Source of the DNA: Erysipelotrichaceae bacterium
GTDB taxonomy: Bacteria > Bacillota_I > Bacilli_A > RFN20 > CAG-449
Direction: 5' to 3'
NCBI GenBank assembly: GCA_015059045.1
Contig: SVBD01000005.1
Span: 1-64,000, forward strand
Length of the DNA: 64,000 bases
In this document: positions 16,596-26,253 of the stretch, piece after piece
Layout: each line of letters opens with the position of its first letter
How positions within the stretch are numbered: position 1 is the first letter of the stretch
Position numbers and translations under genes: made by a program
The notes under the pieces: generated by a model
Seen by the model: only the letters and a program-made list of their open reading frames with translations
Databases searched by the model: none
Told to the model about the DNA's origin: nothing

Positions 16596-18314
16596 ATGGA
16601 AAAAAGTGCAATTATTCATAATATGAATGAGTCCTATGCATATAAAATAGGAGAGCATCAATATTTAATTCGCTTAAGAACGAAAAAAGATGATTTCAAT
16701 CAAGTAACATTAAAATACGTTGAAAAGTATTTAAGAGAAAGAAGAGTAAAAGATCACCCTACTTTTTCAATTGAAATGAGAAAAGTGGCATCAACTTCAA
16801 TTTATGATTATTATGAAGCAATCATCTCTGATGAAATGGATTTCTTCGGGCGTAATTTTAGTATGATTGCTGCAAGATATTATTTTGTCTTAGACGATGG
16901 TGCGAGCAAAGTTTATTATGGCAATTATAAATTTTTTGAAAAAGAGCCTTATGAATCTATTGAAATGTTTAATCTTGTTTTCCATCAAGCTGATAGATCG
17001 TTTTTTAAAACTCCTGAATGGAGTAAAGGAGCGATAATTTATCAAATTTTTCCTGAAAGATTTGCTCCTACAGATAATAATTTTTCTTCTACATGGAACG
17101 AAGTACCAATGGGAGTTAGGACTAGAACTAATGGGACATTAAGAGGAATTATTCAAAAAATTGATTATATAAAAGATTTAGGTGTAGATGCGATATATTT
17201 AAATCCGATTTTTAAATCTAATTCTTCTCATCGTTATGATACGATTGACTATATGGCAATTGATCCTCTTTTAGGGACAGATGAGGACTTTAGAGAATTA
17301 GTAGATACTTGTCATAATAATGATATTAAAGTTATTTTAGATCTAGTATTTAACCATTCTTCAACACAGTTTTTTGCTTTCCAAGACTTATTAAAGAATC
17401 AAGAAAAATCAAAGTATGTTGATTGGTATTTTGTAAGTAGTTTTCCAGTAGCAATTAATTTTCCGCCAAATTATAAAGGATTTTCATTTGGACCATATAT
17501 GCCTAAATTAAACACAGAAAATCCAGATTGTAGGGAGTATTTTTTAGATGTTACTAAACACTATTTACGAGATTTTAACGTTGATGGTTACCGATTGGAT
17601 GTGGCCGATGAAGTAACGCATGATTTCTGGAGAGTATTTAGAAAAGAAAGTAAAAAATATAATGCTAATTGTCTTATTATGGGTGAAGTATGGTATGAAT
17701 CTACTCCATATTTAAGAGGGGATGAATTTGATTCGATTATGAATTATACAATCTATGATGGTATTAGAAATTTCTTAAAAGGAAATCTATCATTAGATCA
17801 ATTTATCGACATTATTGAAAGAGAAAGAGGTGAAACACCTTTAACATATTATCATAATAGTAATATTTTAATTGGTTCTCACGATACTGATCGTATTTAT
17901 ACATTTTTAGATAATGACAAAAATAAATTTTTACAGGCTGTTTCCTTATTGCTATTTTTACCTGGTTCACCATTAATTTATTATGGTGATGAAATTATGA
18001 TGGAAGGAAGCTATGACCCGGATTGCAGACGTGGAATGATATTTGATAAACATAATGAAGATATACTAAATTACGTCAAAAAACTTATAAAAATTAAGCA
18101 TTTACCAGTAGTAAAATATGGTGATATTCATGTTGAGAAAATTAATAGTTCAGGATTAAAAATTACCCGTTTTATCGATGAAAATCAAATAAATATGATA
18201 ATCAATTTTAATAATGAAATATATTTAGATGAATTGAAGGGGAAATTTGATTTGATTAATGAAAAAGAGTTAAATGGAATAGTTAAAGAGAATCAAATAA
18301 TCATTTATAAATAA
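16596..18314 (+). CDS. GH13 alpha-glucanase (neopullulanase/cyclomaltodextrinase type)
   Basis: A 572-residue cytoplasmic enzyme (no signal peptide) expected to cleave maltodextrins, cyclodextrins or pullulan fragments. An N-terminal beta domain of about 135 residues (CBM34-like) precedes the (beta/alpha)8 barrel. Catalytic motifs: DLVFNHSS (region I), GYRLDVADE with nucleophile Asp335, GEVWYES with acid/base Glu364, and SHDTDR with Asp430. The N-domain and the motif style point to the GH13_20 neopullulanase/maltogenic amylase group. The ribosome site is GTAGGTG. Likely under the divergent TetR regulator. It could use glucans captured by the lipoproteins at 47-52 kb. Confidence 0.88.
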   Translation: MEKSAIIHNMNESYAYKIGEHQYLIRLRTKKDDFNQVTLKYVEKYLRERRVKDHPTFSIEMRKVASTSIYDYYEAIISDEMDFFGRNFSMIAARYYFVLDDGASKVYYGNYKFFEKEPYESIEMFNLVFHQADRSFFKTPEWSKGAIIYQIFPERFAPTDNNFSSTWNEVPMGVRTRTNGTLRGIIQKIDYIKDLGVDAIYLNPIFKSNSSHRYDTIDYMAIDPLLGTDEDFRELVDTCHNNDIKVILDLVFNHSSTQFFAFQDLLKNQEKSKYVDWYFVSSFPVAINFPPNYKGFSFGPYMPKLNTENPDCREYFLDVTKHYLRDFNVDGYRLDVADEVTHDFWRVFRKESKKYNANCLIMGEVWYESTPYLRGDEFDSIMNYTIYDGIRNFLKGNLSLDQFIDIIERERGETPLTYYHNSNILIGSHDTDRIYTFLDNDKNKFLQAVSLLLFLPGSPLIYYGDEIMMEGSYDPDCRRGMIFDKHNEDILNYVKKLIKIKHLPVVKYGDIHVEKINSSGLKITRFIDENQINMIINFNNEIYLDELKGKFDLINEKELNGIVKENQIIIYK

Positions 18315-18323
18315 GCAAATAAA

Positions 18324-18360
18324 AAATCCGTTAGCAGAATAACTAACGGATTTATTTTTT
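18324..18360. terminator. Bidirectional terminator between GH13 gene and rpsD
   Basis: An 11-bp perfect stem (18324-18334 with 18343-18353) and an eight-base loop, with T-rich tails on both strands. Confidence 0.88.
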
Positions 18361-18368
18361 TAATGTAA

Positions 18369-18980
18369 TTAACCTTTTCTGTTGTAGAATTCAACGATGT
18401 TAGATTCGATGATATCTTTAGCTAATTCACTACGTTCTGGAAGTCTAATGTATTTTCCTTCTAATGTTTCTTTGTTAACTTCAACATAAGCAACAACTAA
18501 TGTTAATGTTTCTAATGATTCTTTAACAACTTTTAATGTTTTGCTTGCTTCTTTAACAGAGATTACATCACCAGGTTTACAAGTGTATGAAGGAATATCA
18601 ACTTTATTACCATTGACTAAGATGTGTCCGTGGTTTACTAATTGACGAGCTGCTCTTCTTGTTCTACCAAAGCCTAAACGATAAACTAAGTTATCTAATC
18701 TAGATTCTAATAATTGCATGAAAGCAGTACCTGTAACAACACCTTTGATTTGTTTAGCTTTTTTGAATAAATTGCTAAATTGTCTTTCAGAAACACCATA
18801 TGTGAATCTTAACTTTTGTTTTTCAACTAATTGTTTTCCATATTCAGATGGTTTTTTCTTTCTTGCATTACCGTGTTGGCCAGGTCCATAAGGACGTTTT
18901 GCAAGTTCTTTTCCTGTTTCAAGTGTTGAATATCCTAAACGACGTGATAGTTTCCAGGATGGTCCAGTATATCTTGACAT
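18369..18980 (-). CDS. rpsD: 30S ribosomal protein S4
   Basis: Primary 16S rRNA-binding protein that nucleates small-subunit assembly and, in Bacillota, represses its own synthesis. 203 residues starting [18 protein letters not shown], with [14 protein letters not shown] and an S4 RNA-binding domain at [30 protein letters not shown] (in part, about 92-150). The start at 18980 follows GGAGA by eight bases; an upstream in-frame ATG at 19073 lies in the structured leader. As in Bacillus the gene stands alone, outside the alpha operon. Confidence 0.97.
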   Translation of the reverse strand: MSRYTGPSWKLSRRLGYSTLETGKELAKRPYGPGQHGNARKKKPSEYGKQLVEKQKLRFTYGVSERQFSNLFKKAKQIKGVVTGTAFMQLLESRLDNLVYRLGFGRTRRAARQLVNHGHILVNGNKVDIPSYTCKPGDVISVKEASKTLKVVKESLETLTLVVAYVEVNKETLEGKYIRLPERSELAKDIIESNIVEFYNRKG

Positions 18981-19131
18981 GTTTTGTTTCTCCTTTCTTT
19001 GTTGCACATTTACAAAGCTATAGAGTATAGATCCCAGTGGCCTCGGGTGGACTACTTCGCCTCCTATTAGCAAGGTTACTTATTTGATGTAGTTCATCAG
19101 ACAGGGTGTATCTATATGCTAATTGCACATG
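18981..19131 (-). promoter_or_regulatory. Candidate S4 autoregulatory leader RNA
   Basis: About 150 nt of GC-richer, structured 5' UTR before rpsD. In the transcript ATTAGCA near the 5' end can pair with TGCTAAT about 50 nt later, TATAGAT can pair with ATCTATA further on, GATG/CATC forms a small hairpin, and CTTTGT/ACAAAG forms a hairpin just before the ribosome site. The overlapping pairings suggest a pseudoknot or switch. Bacillus rpsD has a long leader bound by S4; this region is in the same place with similar size. Confidence 0.6.
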
Positions 19132-19138
19132 CTTTATT

Positions 19139-19167
19139 ATTTTACTTTATAGTAAAAATTGTGTCAA
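19139..19167 (-). promoter_or_regulatory. rpsD promoter, sigma-A type
   Basis: -35 TTGACA (complement of 19162-19167), 17-base spacer, -10 TAAAAT (complement of 19139-19144). Confidence 0.85.
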
Positions 19168-19306
19168 CAATTATTTAGATGTTTTTAGAAAAAACGTCAT
19201 ATTAATATACTTAATTTTAAAAAAATTAAGAAAAGCTTTTTTAAGGTTAAAATCTTCTTCAAGAATTATTACATTTGTTGTATGATATAGAATGAGGTGG
19301 AATATT

Positions 19307-21034
19307 ATGAAATTATTATTTAATTTAAAAGATAATTTAACAATATTAATTATATTAATTTCTTTAGCAGTTTTATTTTTAGCGGCTGGATTAACACTTA
19401 TTTATTTGTTTTTAATTAGAAGGGGAAGTCAAAAGAAAACCGCTAAAGATTTGGAAAAAAGATACAAAAGACTTCATACTTTATTAGTTGAAGATGTTGA
19501 ACAATTTATTGCCAGATTAGAATATATTTCTAATCAAAATCTAGAATACATTCAATATCATGAAAAATATGTTCAAATGTATCAAAATATTTTACAAGAA
19601 AATGATAGAAATTCGTATGTTGCAATTTCAGGATTAATTACAACAATTAATGAAAAGAATTATCGTGGAATTAACAACTTAATAAATTCTACAAAGACTA
19701 TTGTTATTGAATTTGATCATAAAGTTATTGAGCTTTATAATGAGTTAAATAATTTATTACAAAAAGATGAAGAATTCCATCAAGAAGCAATCAAACTTCA
19801 ACGACTATATCGAGAATTAAAAGAAAAATATGCAATCCACGAAGGTGAATTAAAGATTATTAAAGATTCTTTTGATAAGTTTTTTGGTAGAATTGATCAA
19901 TTATTTTCTGAATGCGAAGAACTTACCAGTGCAGCCAGATATGAAGAGTCAAATGAAAAATTACCTATAATTGAAAAAGTTTTGCTTGCGTTAATAGAAT
20001 CATTTGATAAAATACCAGTTTACTGTGTAAGAATCTCTCGCGTTATTCCTAAAAAGATGGAAGAAGTAAAAGCTAAATACGATGAATTAGAAAAGAATTA
20101 TTATCCTTTACACCACCTAAAAGTAATGTCTAAACTTGATTCATACAAAAATACATTAGATGAAGTTTATAAAAAAATTGCTTCATTTGACTTTAATAAT
20201 GTCCAAGAAAAATTAGATGGGATTGATGAAGATATAATGAATATCTTCAAGTCATTTGATGAAGAAATTGAAGCAAAAAATTATTTCGATCAAAATAGCG
20301 AAAAAATGTATGACGATACATATAGTCTTGAAAAGCAATACATGAAAATAAAAAGAATTTTGCCAAGTTATAAAGAAGTTTACTTAATTAAAGATCGATA
20401 TTTAGACAAGATGATTGAATTAGAAAAAGATATTGATAATGTATCTCACATTAAAAGAGATTTAGATACCTTTATTCATTCTACAACAAAACAACCTTTT
20501 TCTATCATTGTTTTAAAAATGTATGATATGGAAAAAGAAATGGCTAGAATTAAAGAAATTATTAAAGATTTTAATCAATATTTAAATTCGCTCAAAACTG
20601 ACACAGAAATGGTCTATACAAAAATTTGTGAATATTTCTTAAAATTAAAAGATGCTCAATATGTAATTAGAGAAATGAATGTTCCTTCTTTCAATGACCG
20701 TTTAAAAATTTCTTTTGATCGCTCTTTCTCGTATTTAGAAGATATTGGTGATATTATAAAAGTTCAACCGATTGATGTTCAAAATGCATTAGATACATTA
20801 GAATATGCTGAAGAATTAATTCTTCAATTATTAAAAGAAGTCGAAGAAAATTCTGCTCAAAGAAAGTATGCAGAAGAATCTATCGTATACGCAAATCAAT
20901 ATCGTCAAGGATTCTTGGATTGTAAATATGCATTGAATAATGCAGGAACTTCTTTCTTCGAAAGTGATTTTACTAGAACGATTGAAGAAACTGTTGCAAT
21001 TATTAAAAAAATGCGTCCTGATGTAAATAAATAG
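19307..21034 (+). CDS. ezrA: Septation ring formation regulator EzrA
   Basis: Negative regulator of FtsZ ring assembly that also links the divisome to cell-wall synthesis in Bacilli. 575 residues: an N-terminal membrane helix (about residues 10-33) followed by a long array of predicted coiled-coil/spectrin-like helices to the C-terminus, including the typical KDLEKRYKRLHTLLVEDVE start of the cytoplasmic part. Length and topology (out-in) match EzrA. The start at 19307 follows GAGGTGG by six bases; an in-frame ATG at 19292 overlaps that site. The next gene is a NifS-like desulfurase, the same order as in Bacillus, which supports the call. Confidence 0.9.
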   Translation: MKLLFNLKDNLTILIILISLAVLFLAAGLTLIYLFLIRRGSQKKTAKDLEKRYKRLHTLLVEDVEQFIARLEYISNQNLEYIQYHEKYVQMYQNILQENDRNSYVAISGLITTINEKNYRGINNLINSTKTIVIEFDHKVIELYNELNNLLQKDEEFHQEAIKLQRLYRELKEKYAIHEGELKIIKDSFDKFFGRIDQLFSECEELTSAARYEESNEKLPIIEKVLLALIESFDKIPVYCVRISRVIPKKMEEVKAKYDELEKNYYPLHHLKVMSKLDSYKNTLDEVYKKIASFDFNNVQEKLDGIDEDIMNIFKSFDEEIEAKNYFDQNSEKMYDDTYSLEKQYMKIKRILPSYKEVYLIKDRYLDKMIELEKDIDNVSHIKRDLDTFIHSTTKQPFSIIVLKMYDMEKEMARIKEIIKDFNQYLNSLKTDTEMVYTKICEYFLKLKDAQYVIREMNVPSFNDRLKISFDRSFSYLEDIGDIIKVQPIDVQNALDTLEYAEELILQLLKEVEENSAQRKYAEESIVYANQYRQGFLDCKYALNNAGTSFFESDFTRTIEETVAIIKKMRPDVNK

Positions 21035-21055
21035 GCTAATTATATTAGCCTTTTG
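21034..21055 (+). terminator. Terminator after ezrA
   Basis: GGCTAA (21034-21039) pairs with TTAGCC (21045-21050), then TTTT. Short stem, probably partial termination before the desulfurase gene. Confidence 0.6.
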
Positions 21056-21094
21056 ATTTTTATTCTCATAAAAATAACTAGGAGGTAAATTATA

Positions 21095-22216
21095 ATGATT
21101 TACTTGGATTATGCTGCAACAAGTCCACTTGAAAAAGAAGTATTAGATACATTTAATGCGATTAATAATCGTTTTTTTGCTAATACATCTTCTTCACACA
21201 AATTAGGCTTTGAAGTAGCGTTACTTGAATCAAAAGCTAGAAAACAAATTGCATCTTTATTTTCTTGCAAGGAAAATGAAGTTATTTTTACTAGTGGTGC
21301 TACTGAATCAAATAATATGGCAATTAAAGGAATTGCCTTAAAATACGCTAATCGAGGTAAACATATAATTACTTCTTTAGGTGAACATTCTTCAGTTTTA
21401 AATTGCTTTAAGCAATTAGAGACAGAATTTGGATTTAGAGTTACATATTTACCTTTACAAGATAATGGAGAGATTAATTATAATGATTTAGAAAAATCTA
21501 TGACAGATGAAACTATTCTAGTTTCATTAATGAGCGTTAATAATGAAGTTGGCTCTATTCACAATATTAAATTAATTTCCGATATTGTTAAAAAATATAA
21601 CAAAGCATTTTTGCACGTAGACGCTACTCAATCAATTGGGAAAATCGATATTGATTTTTCAAATGTAGATTTAATTAGTTTAAGCGCTCATAAAATTAAT
21701 GGTTTTAAAGGATCTGGATTATTAATAAAAAAATCTAGAGCGGACCTATTCCCATTATTTAATGGTGGAGGACAAGAATTTGCATATCGACCAGGAACTA
21801 ATAATTTCCCTTATGAAGTTTGTTTGGCAAAAGTTTTAAGAATCGCTTTTGAAAATCAAAAATCAAGATATGATTATGTTAAAAAATTAAACGATTTATT
21901 AAGAAAAGAATTATCTTCTATACCAGGAATAAAATTTAATTCACCAGATAATGCAAGTCCTTATATTTTAAATTTCTATGTGAATAAAAAGGCTTCTGTT
22001 GTTAGTGAAGCTTTATCAAATAAAGATATATACGTATCTACTCAATCTGCTTGTTCAAGTAAAAAAACTAAATATAGTCATGTACTTCAAGCAATGGGTA
22101 GATCAATTGTGGAAAGTGAAAATTCAATTCGAGTTTCTCTTTCATATTTAAGTAAAGAGGAAGATATCATTAACTTTGTTAATGAATTAAAAAATATATT
22201 AAAAAATATTAAATAG
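21095..22216 (+). CDS. Cysteine desulfurase, NifS/IscS family
   Basis: PLP enzyme that takes sulfur from cysteine for tRNA thiolation or other sulfur transfer. 373 residues with YLDYAATSP at the N-terminus, GATESNN, HVDATQSIGK with the PLP Asp, the PLP lysine in SAHKING (Lys200), and the sulfur-carrying Cys320 in QSACSSKK. A strong AGGAGG site precedes the start. In Bacillus the equivalent gene (nifZ) next to ezrA serves thiI in 4-thiouridine synthesis; thiI is not present here, so the acceptor is open. Confidence 0.9.
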   Translation: MIYLDYAATSPLEKEVLDTFNAINNRFFANTSSSHKLGFEVALLESKARKQIASLFSCKENEVIFTSGATESNNMAIKGIALKYANRGKHIITSLGEHSSVLNCFKQLETEFGFRVTYLPLQDNGEINYNDLEKSMTDETILVSLMSVNNEVGSIHNIKLISDIVKKYNKAFLHVDATQSIGKIDIDFSNVDLISLSAHKINGFKGSGLLIKKSRADLFPLFNGGGQEFAYRPGTNNFPYEVCLAKVLRIAFENQKSRYDYVKKLNDLLRKELSSIPGIKFNSPDNASPYILNFYVNKKASVVSEALSNKDIYVSTQSACSSKKTKYSHVLQAMGRSIVESENSIRVSLSYLSKEEDIINFVNELKNILKNIK

Positions 22217-22227
22217 GAGAAAACAAT

Positions 22228-23199
22228 ATGGAACTAACAAAGACATTTAAAAAAGAATACAAACAAGTAATTAGAAAAATTAAAGAATTTGATACAATTG
22301 TAGTATTTAGACATCAAAGACCAGATTATGATGCTTTTGGTACTCAATTAGGATTAGCTTTCTGGTTAAAAGATTCTTTCCCAATGAAAAAAGTATATTA
22401 TGTAGGCGCTAATCATACTACATTTACTGGATCTTTATATCCTGAAATGCAAGTTCTTGAAGATGAAATTTTTGAAAAACCTTTTTTAGCAATTGTTGTA
22501 GATACAGGTAACACAGCAAGAATTGATGATGAAAGATATAAGAAAGCAAGCTATATTATCAAATTTGATCATCACCCAAATGTTGAACCATATGGAAATA
22601 TTAATATCGTTGCAAATGAATTATCTTCAACTAGTGAATTAGTTGCGCATTTTTGCTTATCCTTTAAAAAGAAATATCCTCTTCCTTTATTAAGCGCTAA
22701 ATATTTCTACTCAGGAATTGTTGGTGATACAGGAAGATTCCTTTTCTCTTCAGTAGACAAAGATACATTTAATGTGGCTGGAGAATTATTAACATATGGA
22801 TTAAGACCACATATTGATGTATATGAACCAATGTATGAAAAAGATATTGCTTCTTTGCATCTACAACGTTTTGTTTTAGATCATATGCAAGTAACAGAAA
22901 AAGGTATTGCATATTACGTATTAGAAGATAAAGACTTAAAAGAATTAAATATTCATAATGAAAGAGGTAAAGAATTCTTATCATTAATGAGTAATATTAA
23001 AGGTGTACCTATTTGGATGTGTATTACTGAAATTAAAGAAAAGAATGAATATCGCGTTTCAATTAGAAGTAGAAGATTAGATATTTCTCAAGTTGCATGT
23101 AAATATCATGGTGGAGGACACTTAAATGCTTCTGGGGCTACTATTTATAGTCTTGAAGAATTACCATTATTAATTAAAGACTTGGAAGAATTAATTTAA
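22228..23199 (+). CDS. nrnA: DHH-family oligoribonuclease / pAp phosphatase NrnA
   Basis: Degrades short oligoribonucleotides (nanoRNA) and dephosphorylates 3',5'-pAp. 323 residues with the DHH superfamily motifs: RHQRPDYDAFG (motif I), VVDTGN (II), FDHHPN (III, the DHH signature), DTGRF (IV), and the DHHA1 substrate-binding end GGGHLNASGA. It follows the desulfurase gene by 11 bases with a GGAGA site and shares one base with the following SDR gene. Confidence 0.93.
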   Translation: MELTKTFKKEYKQVIRKIKEFDTIVVFRHQRPDYDAFGTQLGLAFWLKDSFPMKKVYYVGANHTTFTGSLYPEMQVLEDEIFEKPFLAIVVDTGNTARIDDERYKKASYIIKFDHHPNVEPYGNINIVANELSSTSELVAHFCLSFKKKYPLPLLSAKYFYSGIVGDTGRFLFSSVDKDTFNVAGELLTYGLRPHIDVYEPMYEKDIASLHLQRFVLDHMQVTEKGIAYYVLEDKDLKELNIHNERGKEFLSLMSNIKGVPIWMCITEIKEKNEYRVSIRSRRLDISQVACKYHGGGHLNASGATIYSLEELPLLIKDLEELI

Positions 23200-24095
23200 T
23201 GAAGATGTATACAAAGTATTTAGATAAATTAGAATCATTAGAAGATAAAGTGGCTATTGTAACCGGGGCTAATAGTGGCCTTGGTTTTCAAACAGCTCTA
23301 TCTTTAGCGTATAAAGGCGCTAAGGTTATTATGGCGTGTCGTAATTTAGAAAAAGCAGAAATAGCTAAAGATAAGATTTTAAAAGAAGTTAAAACTGCAA
23401 AGATAGATATTTGTAAATATGATCAAGGTTCATTCGATAGCATTGAAAAATTTTCTATTTATATAGAAGAGAACTATCAACATATTGACTATTTAGTTTG
23501 TAATGCAGGGGTATATTTTCCTAAAGTAAATTACCGCACTAAAGATAATTTAGAATTAACTATGGGAACAAATTATTTTGGAACATATCATCTTCTTAAG
23601 AAGATGAATCCTATGTTAGAAAGATGCCATTCTAAAGTTATTGTAGTTACTTCTTTGACAGCTTTCTTATCAAACAAATCTATTGATTTAAAAGATTTTG
23701 AAAAGATGAGTAGAAATAAAAACTACGGATATTCAAAATGTTGCTTAAGTAGATTAACTTATGAATTATCTACTAAAGATACCAATGTTATATATTATTT
23801 AACTCATCCAGGAATTTGCCAAACAAACATTATTTCTAGTGATCAAACGGGACTTCCATCTTGGTTTAGTAAACTAGGTCATTTATTCTTATATATTTTT
23901 GTTCATCATGCATCTAAAGCATGTTTAACAAATATTAAGGCTATTTATTCATTAGATAAAGATAAAAATTATATTAAACCTAGAGGACCATTTGCTATTT
24001 CTGGTTATCCTAAAGCAAAGAAAATGCCTAATTTTGTAAAGGACCCAATTATAGAAGAAACTGAAGAATATTTAAGAAACACTATCAAGTTATAG
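23199..24095 (+). CDS. Short-chain dehydrogenase/reductase
   Basis: 298-residue classical-type SDR: nucleotide-binding TGANSGLG (about 20-27), CNAG motif, catalytic Ser in VTSLTAF and Tyr-x3-Lys in YGYSK. The C-terminus has extra basic helices. The length and layout resemble the retinol dehydrogenase/WW-domain oxidoreductase-like subgroup, but the substrate cannot be read from sequence. The start overlaps the nrnA stop by one base (TAATG), so it is translationally coupled; a second ATG lies two codons on. Confidence 0.82.
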   Translation: MKMYTKYLDKLESLEDKVAIVTGANSGLGFQTALSLAYKGAKVIMACRNLEKAEIAKDKILKEVKTAKIDICKYDQGSFDSIEKFSIYIEENYQHIDYLVCNAGVYFPKVNYRTKDNLELTMGTNYFGTYHLLKKMNPMLERCHSKVIVVTSLTAFLSNKSIDLKDFEKMSRNKNYGYSKCCLSRLTYELSTKDTNVIYYLTHPGICQTNIISSDQTGLPSWFSKLGHLFLYIFVHHASKACLTNIKAIYSLDKDKNYIKPRGPFAISGYPKAKKMPNFVKDPIIEETEEYLRNTIKL

Positions 24096-24118
24096 ATAAT
24101 TTATTCATATAATTTTAT

Positions 24119-24487
24119 ATGAATTATCAAAATAGTGAAGAGATTAAAAGATATCAAACTCAAATTTTGTATTTAATAATTATTATTTTTGCCATTTTAA
24201 TCTCAATCTCAGTTTTAAAAATATTTATTGATATAGCTAAAGGTTATACAACATATAAAAAAGAAGAAATTAACATATTAAATCGTTCTAAAATCGCTGC
24301 AATAATAGTTTTATTTGCAACGATTTATTTTTTTAATGATGCATTAAATACATATAAAAAAAATCAAAACCAGACTAATTTGCGTTTTGTAATTGCAACG
24401 ATGCTAGTTTTGATTGCGACAATTTTAAGATTAATAAATTTATTTACTTCAAATAGTAATTTGTCAAATATTGAAAAGCTTATTTAA
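24119..24487 (+). CDS. Small membrane protein of unknown function
   Basis: 122 residues with three predicted membrane helices (about 16-38, 56-74 and 86-105) and charged ends. No ribosome site is obvious at 24119, so the start is uncertain. Its 3' end overlaps the end of the convergent guanylate-kinase-like gene by eight bases. Not recognised as any named family. Confidence 0.5.
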   Translation: MNYQNSEEIKRYQTQILYLIIIIFAILISISVLKIFIDIAKGYTTYKKEEINILNRSKIAAIIVLFATIYFFNDALNTYKKNQNQTNLRFVIATMLVLIATILRLINLFTSNSNLSNIEKLI

Positions 24488-25022
24488 GATTATTTAAATG
24501 ATATTGGTATAAAGTGATAATTTGTTTTGCTCCTTCTTCAATAGTGATTTTTTCAGTATTAATTAAGTAGTTAAATGGTGGAAGATTCTCATTATTAAAA
24601 GCAATTCTATCATTAGAAATTCTTTTTGCGATGTCTTCTTCTTTATCTTTTCTATAACGCATACGATCAATTCTAATTTGTTCATCTGCTTCTAAATAGA
24701 AAACACATAATTTAGGATCATTTAATTTTAAGAAGTTTTTAACTCCTTCTGGTTCAAGAATTACTACTTTATCATCTGCTATTTCACTTTTTAAACAACC
24801 ATAAAAATTGTTATTATAACAAGTGGTTTCAACAAATAAATCTTGATCTTTTAATTTTAAAAATTCTTCTTTTGTAATGAAATTGTAATCGACGTGATTT
24901 ACTTCGCCAATTCTTTTTTCTCTAGTTGTATTAGTAACTACTTTCTTTAGAGAAAAAGCTTGGTTTAAATATTTGGCAATTTCAGTTTTGCCACATGCAC
25001 TTGGCCCACATAGAATAATCAT
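24480..25022 (-). CDS. Guanylate kinase-like protein
   Basis: 180 residues with P-loop GPSACGKT (5-12), the guanylate kinase signature TTREKRIGEVNHVDYNFIT in pieces (TTR..R.GE..HVDY), and a basic lid segment RMRYRKDKEED. The usual family length is about 200, so this is a short form. It could be the cellular GMP kinase or a paralogue; the lone position away from rpoZ/priA argues for caution. AGGTGAT precedes the start, and it is divergent from the flavoprotein gene. Confidence 0.82.
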   Translation of the reverse strand: MIILCGPSACGKTEIAKYLNQAFSLKKVVTNTTREKRIGEVNHVDYNFITKEEFLKLKDQDLFVETTCYNNNFYGCLKSEIADDKVVILEPEGVKNFLKLNDPKLCVFYLEADEQIRIDRMRYRKDKEEDIAKRISNDRIAFNNENLPPFNYLINTEKITIEEGAKQIITLYQYHLNNLK

Positions 25023-25146
25023 TTATATCACCTGACTTTATTCTATGATATTTACATTTTGGTGTAAACAAACAAATTCGAAATAGGTAAAATATTATTA
25101 TAGAGTAAATTATTTATTTGTTGTAAAATAAATTAAGGTGATATAA

Positions 25147-26253
25147 ATGAAAGTTGTAGTTATAGGTGGAGGACCTTGTGGAATTCTATCTTCCATTAGT
25201 ATTAAGAAATTCCATCCTGAATATGAAGTAATTTTGTTAGAAAAAGATAAAGACATTGGTTCTAGAATTAAAATATCTGGGAATGGTAGATGTAATTTCT
25301 TCAATGAAAAACTTTTAGAGGAGCATTACTCTTCATCTTTTGTTTCGCCTATAATAGCTAATTCTAATAAAGTGTTAGAACTTTTAGATGAAGTGGGATA
25401 TAAATACTATTTCGATGAACAGGGGAGAGGTTATCCTCTTAGTGAATCTAGTCTAACTTTTATTTGTGCTTTGAAGGCTTTGCTAAATAAATATCAAGTT
25501 AAAGTTGTTACTTCTTATTTAGTTACTTCTTTAGAAGCAAATAGTGAAAATATCATTATAAATAATGAAATAGAATGCGATAGATTAGTTTTAGCAATAG
25601 GGGGAATTTCCTATCAAAATGAAAAATTAAATTACAATCGCATTGTAAATGCTTTAGATTTATTAACAACTAAATTAACTCCGTCATTATCCCCTATAAG
25701 TGTTTCTTCTTTTCCAAAGGAATTAGAAAATAAAAGAATTAAATGCTTGGCAAAATTATTACATAACAATCAAGTAATAAAAGAAGAACCTGGGGAAGTC
25801 TTATTTAAAAAAGATGGACTTTCAGGCATTGTTATTTTTAATTTAAGTGCGAAAATTGCTAGACTACATTTATCAAATTATCAAGGTTATCAAATATCAT
25901 TAGATTTATTACCAAATATTGATAATAATGAATTAGATCGATTAATTGATCTAAATCCATCATTAGATCATATTTTTATTAAAGAAATTGCTAATTATGT
26001 AAATACATTTAGTAATCCAAAACAAAGTATTAGAGATTTACGATTTGATATTCGTGGAATCTATGAATTTAAATTTTCTCAAGTTACTTCTGGTGGAGTT
26101 TCATTAAATCAATTAGACTCTTCTTTATCCTTGAAAAAAGATCGAAGAATTTATATCGGTGGAGAATTCTTAGATGTAGATGGAGATTGTGGAGGATATA
26201 ATATTGGATTTGCATTATCCTCTGGTTATCAAATTGGAAAGGAAATTAAATAA
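25147..26253 (+). CDS. BaiN/HI0933-family FAD-dependent oxidoreductase
   Basis: 368-residue flavoprotein. N-terminal FAD-binding GGGPCGILSS (8-17), the family-specific KISGNGRCN (about 48-56), a central inserted beta domain, and the typical C-terminal GGEFLDVDGDCGGYN with a second FAD contact. Members (HI0933, YhiN, BaiN) act on quinone-like or steroid substrates in few studied cases; the role here is unknown. AAGGTGAT is the ribosome site. It overlaps the peptidase gene by one base. Confidence 0.88.
   Translation: MKVVVIGGGPCGILSSISIKKFHPEYEVILLEKDKDIGSRIKISGNGRCNFFNEKLLEEHYSSSFVSPIIANSNKVLELLDEVGYKYYFDEQGRGYPLSESSLTFICALKALLNKYQVKVVTSYLVTSLEANSENIIINNEIECDRLVLAIGGISYQNEKLNYNRIVNALDLLTTKLTPSLSPISVSSFPKELENKRIKCLAKLLHNNQVIKEEPGEVLFKKDGLSGIVIFNLSAKIARLHLSNYQGYQISLDLLPNIDNNELDRLIDLNPSLDHIFIKEIANYVNTFSNPKQSIRDLRFDIRGIYEFKFSQVTSGGVSLNQLDSSLSLKKDRRIYIGGEFLDVDGDCGGYNIGFALSSGYQIGKEIK

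Noticed and set aside
18981-19073. N-terminal extension of ribosomal protein S4
   Set aside because: S4 starts MSRYTG; the upstream frame is structured leader RNA.
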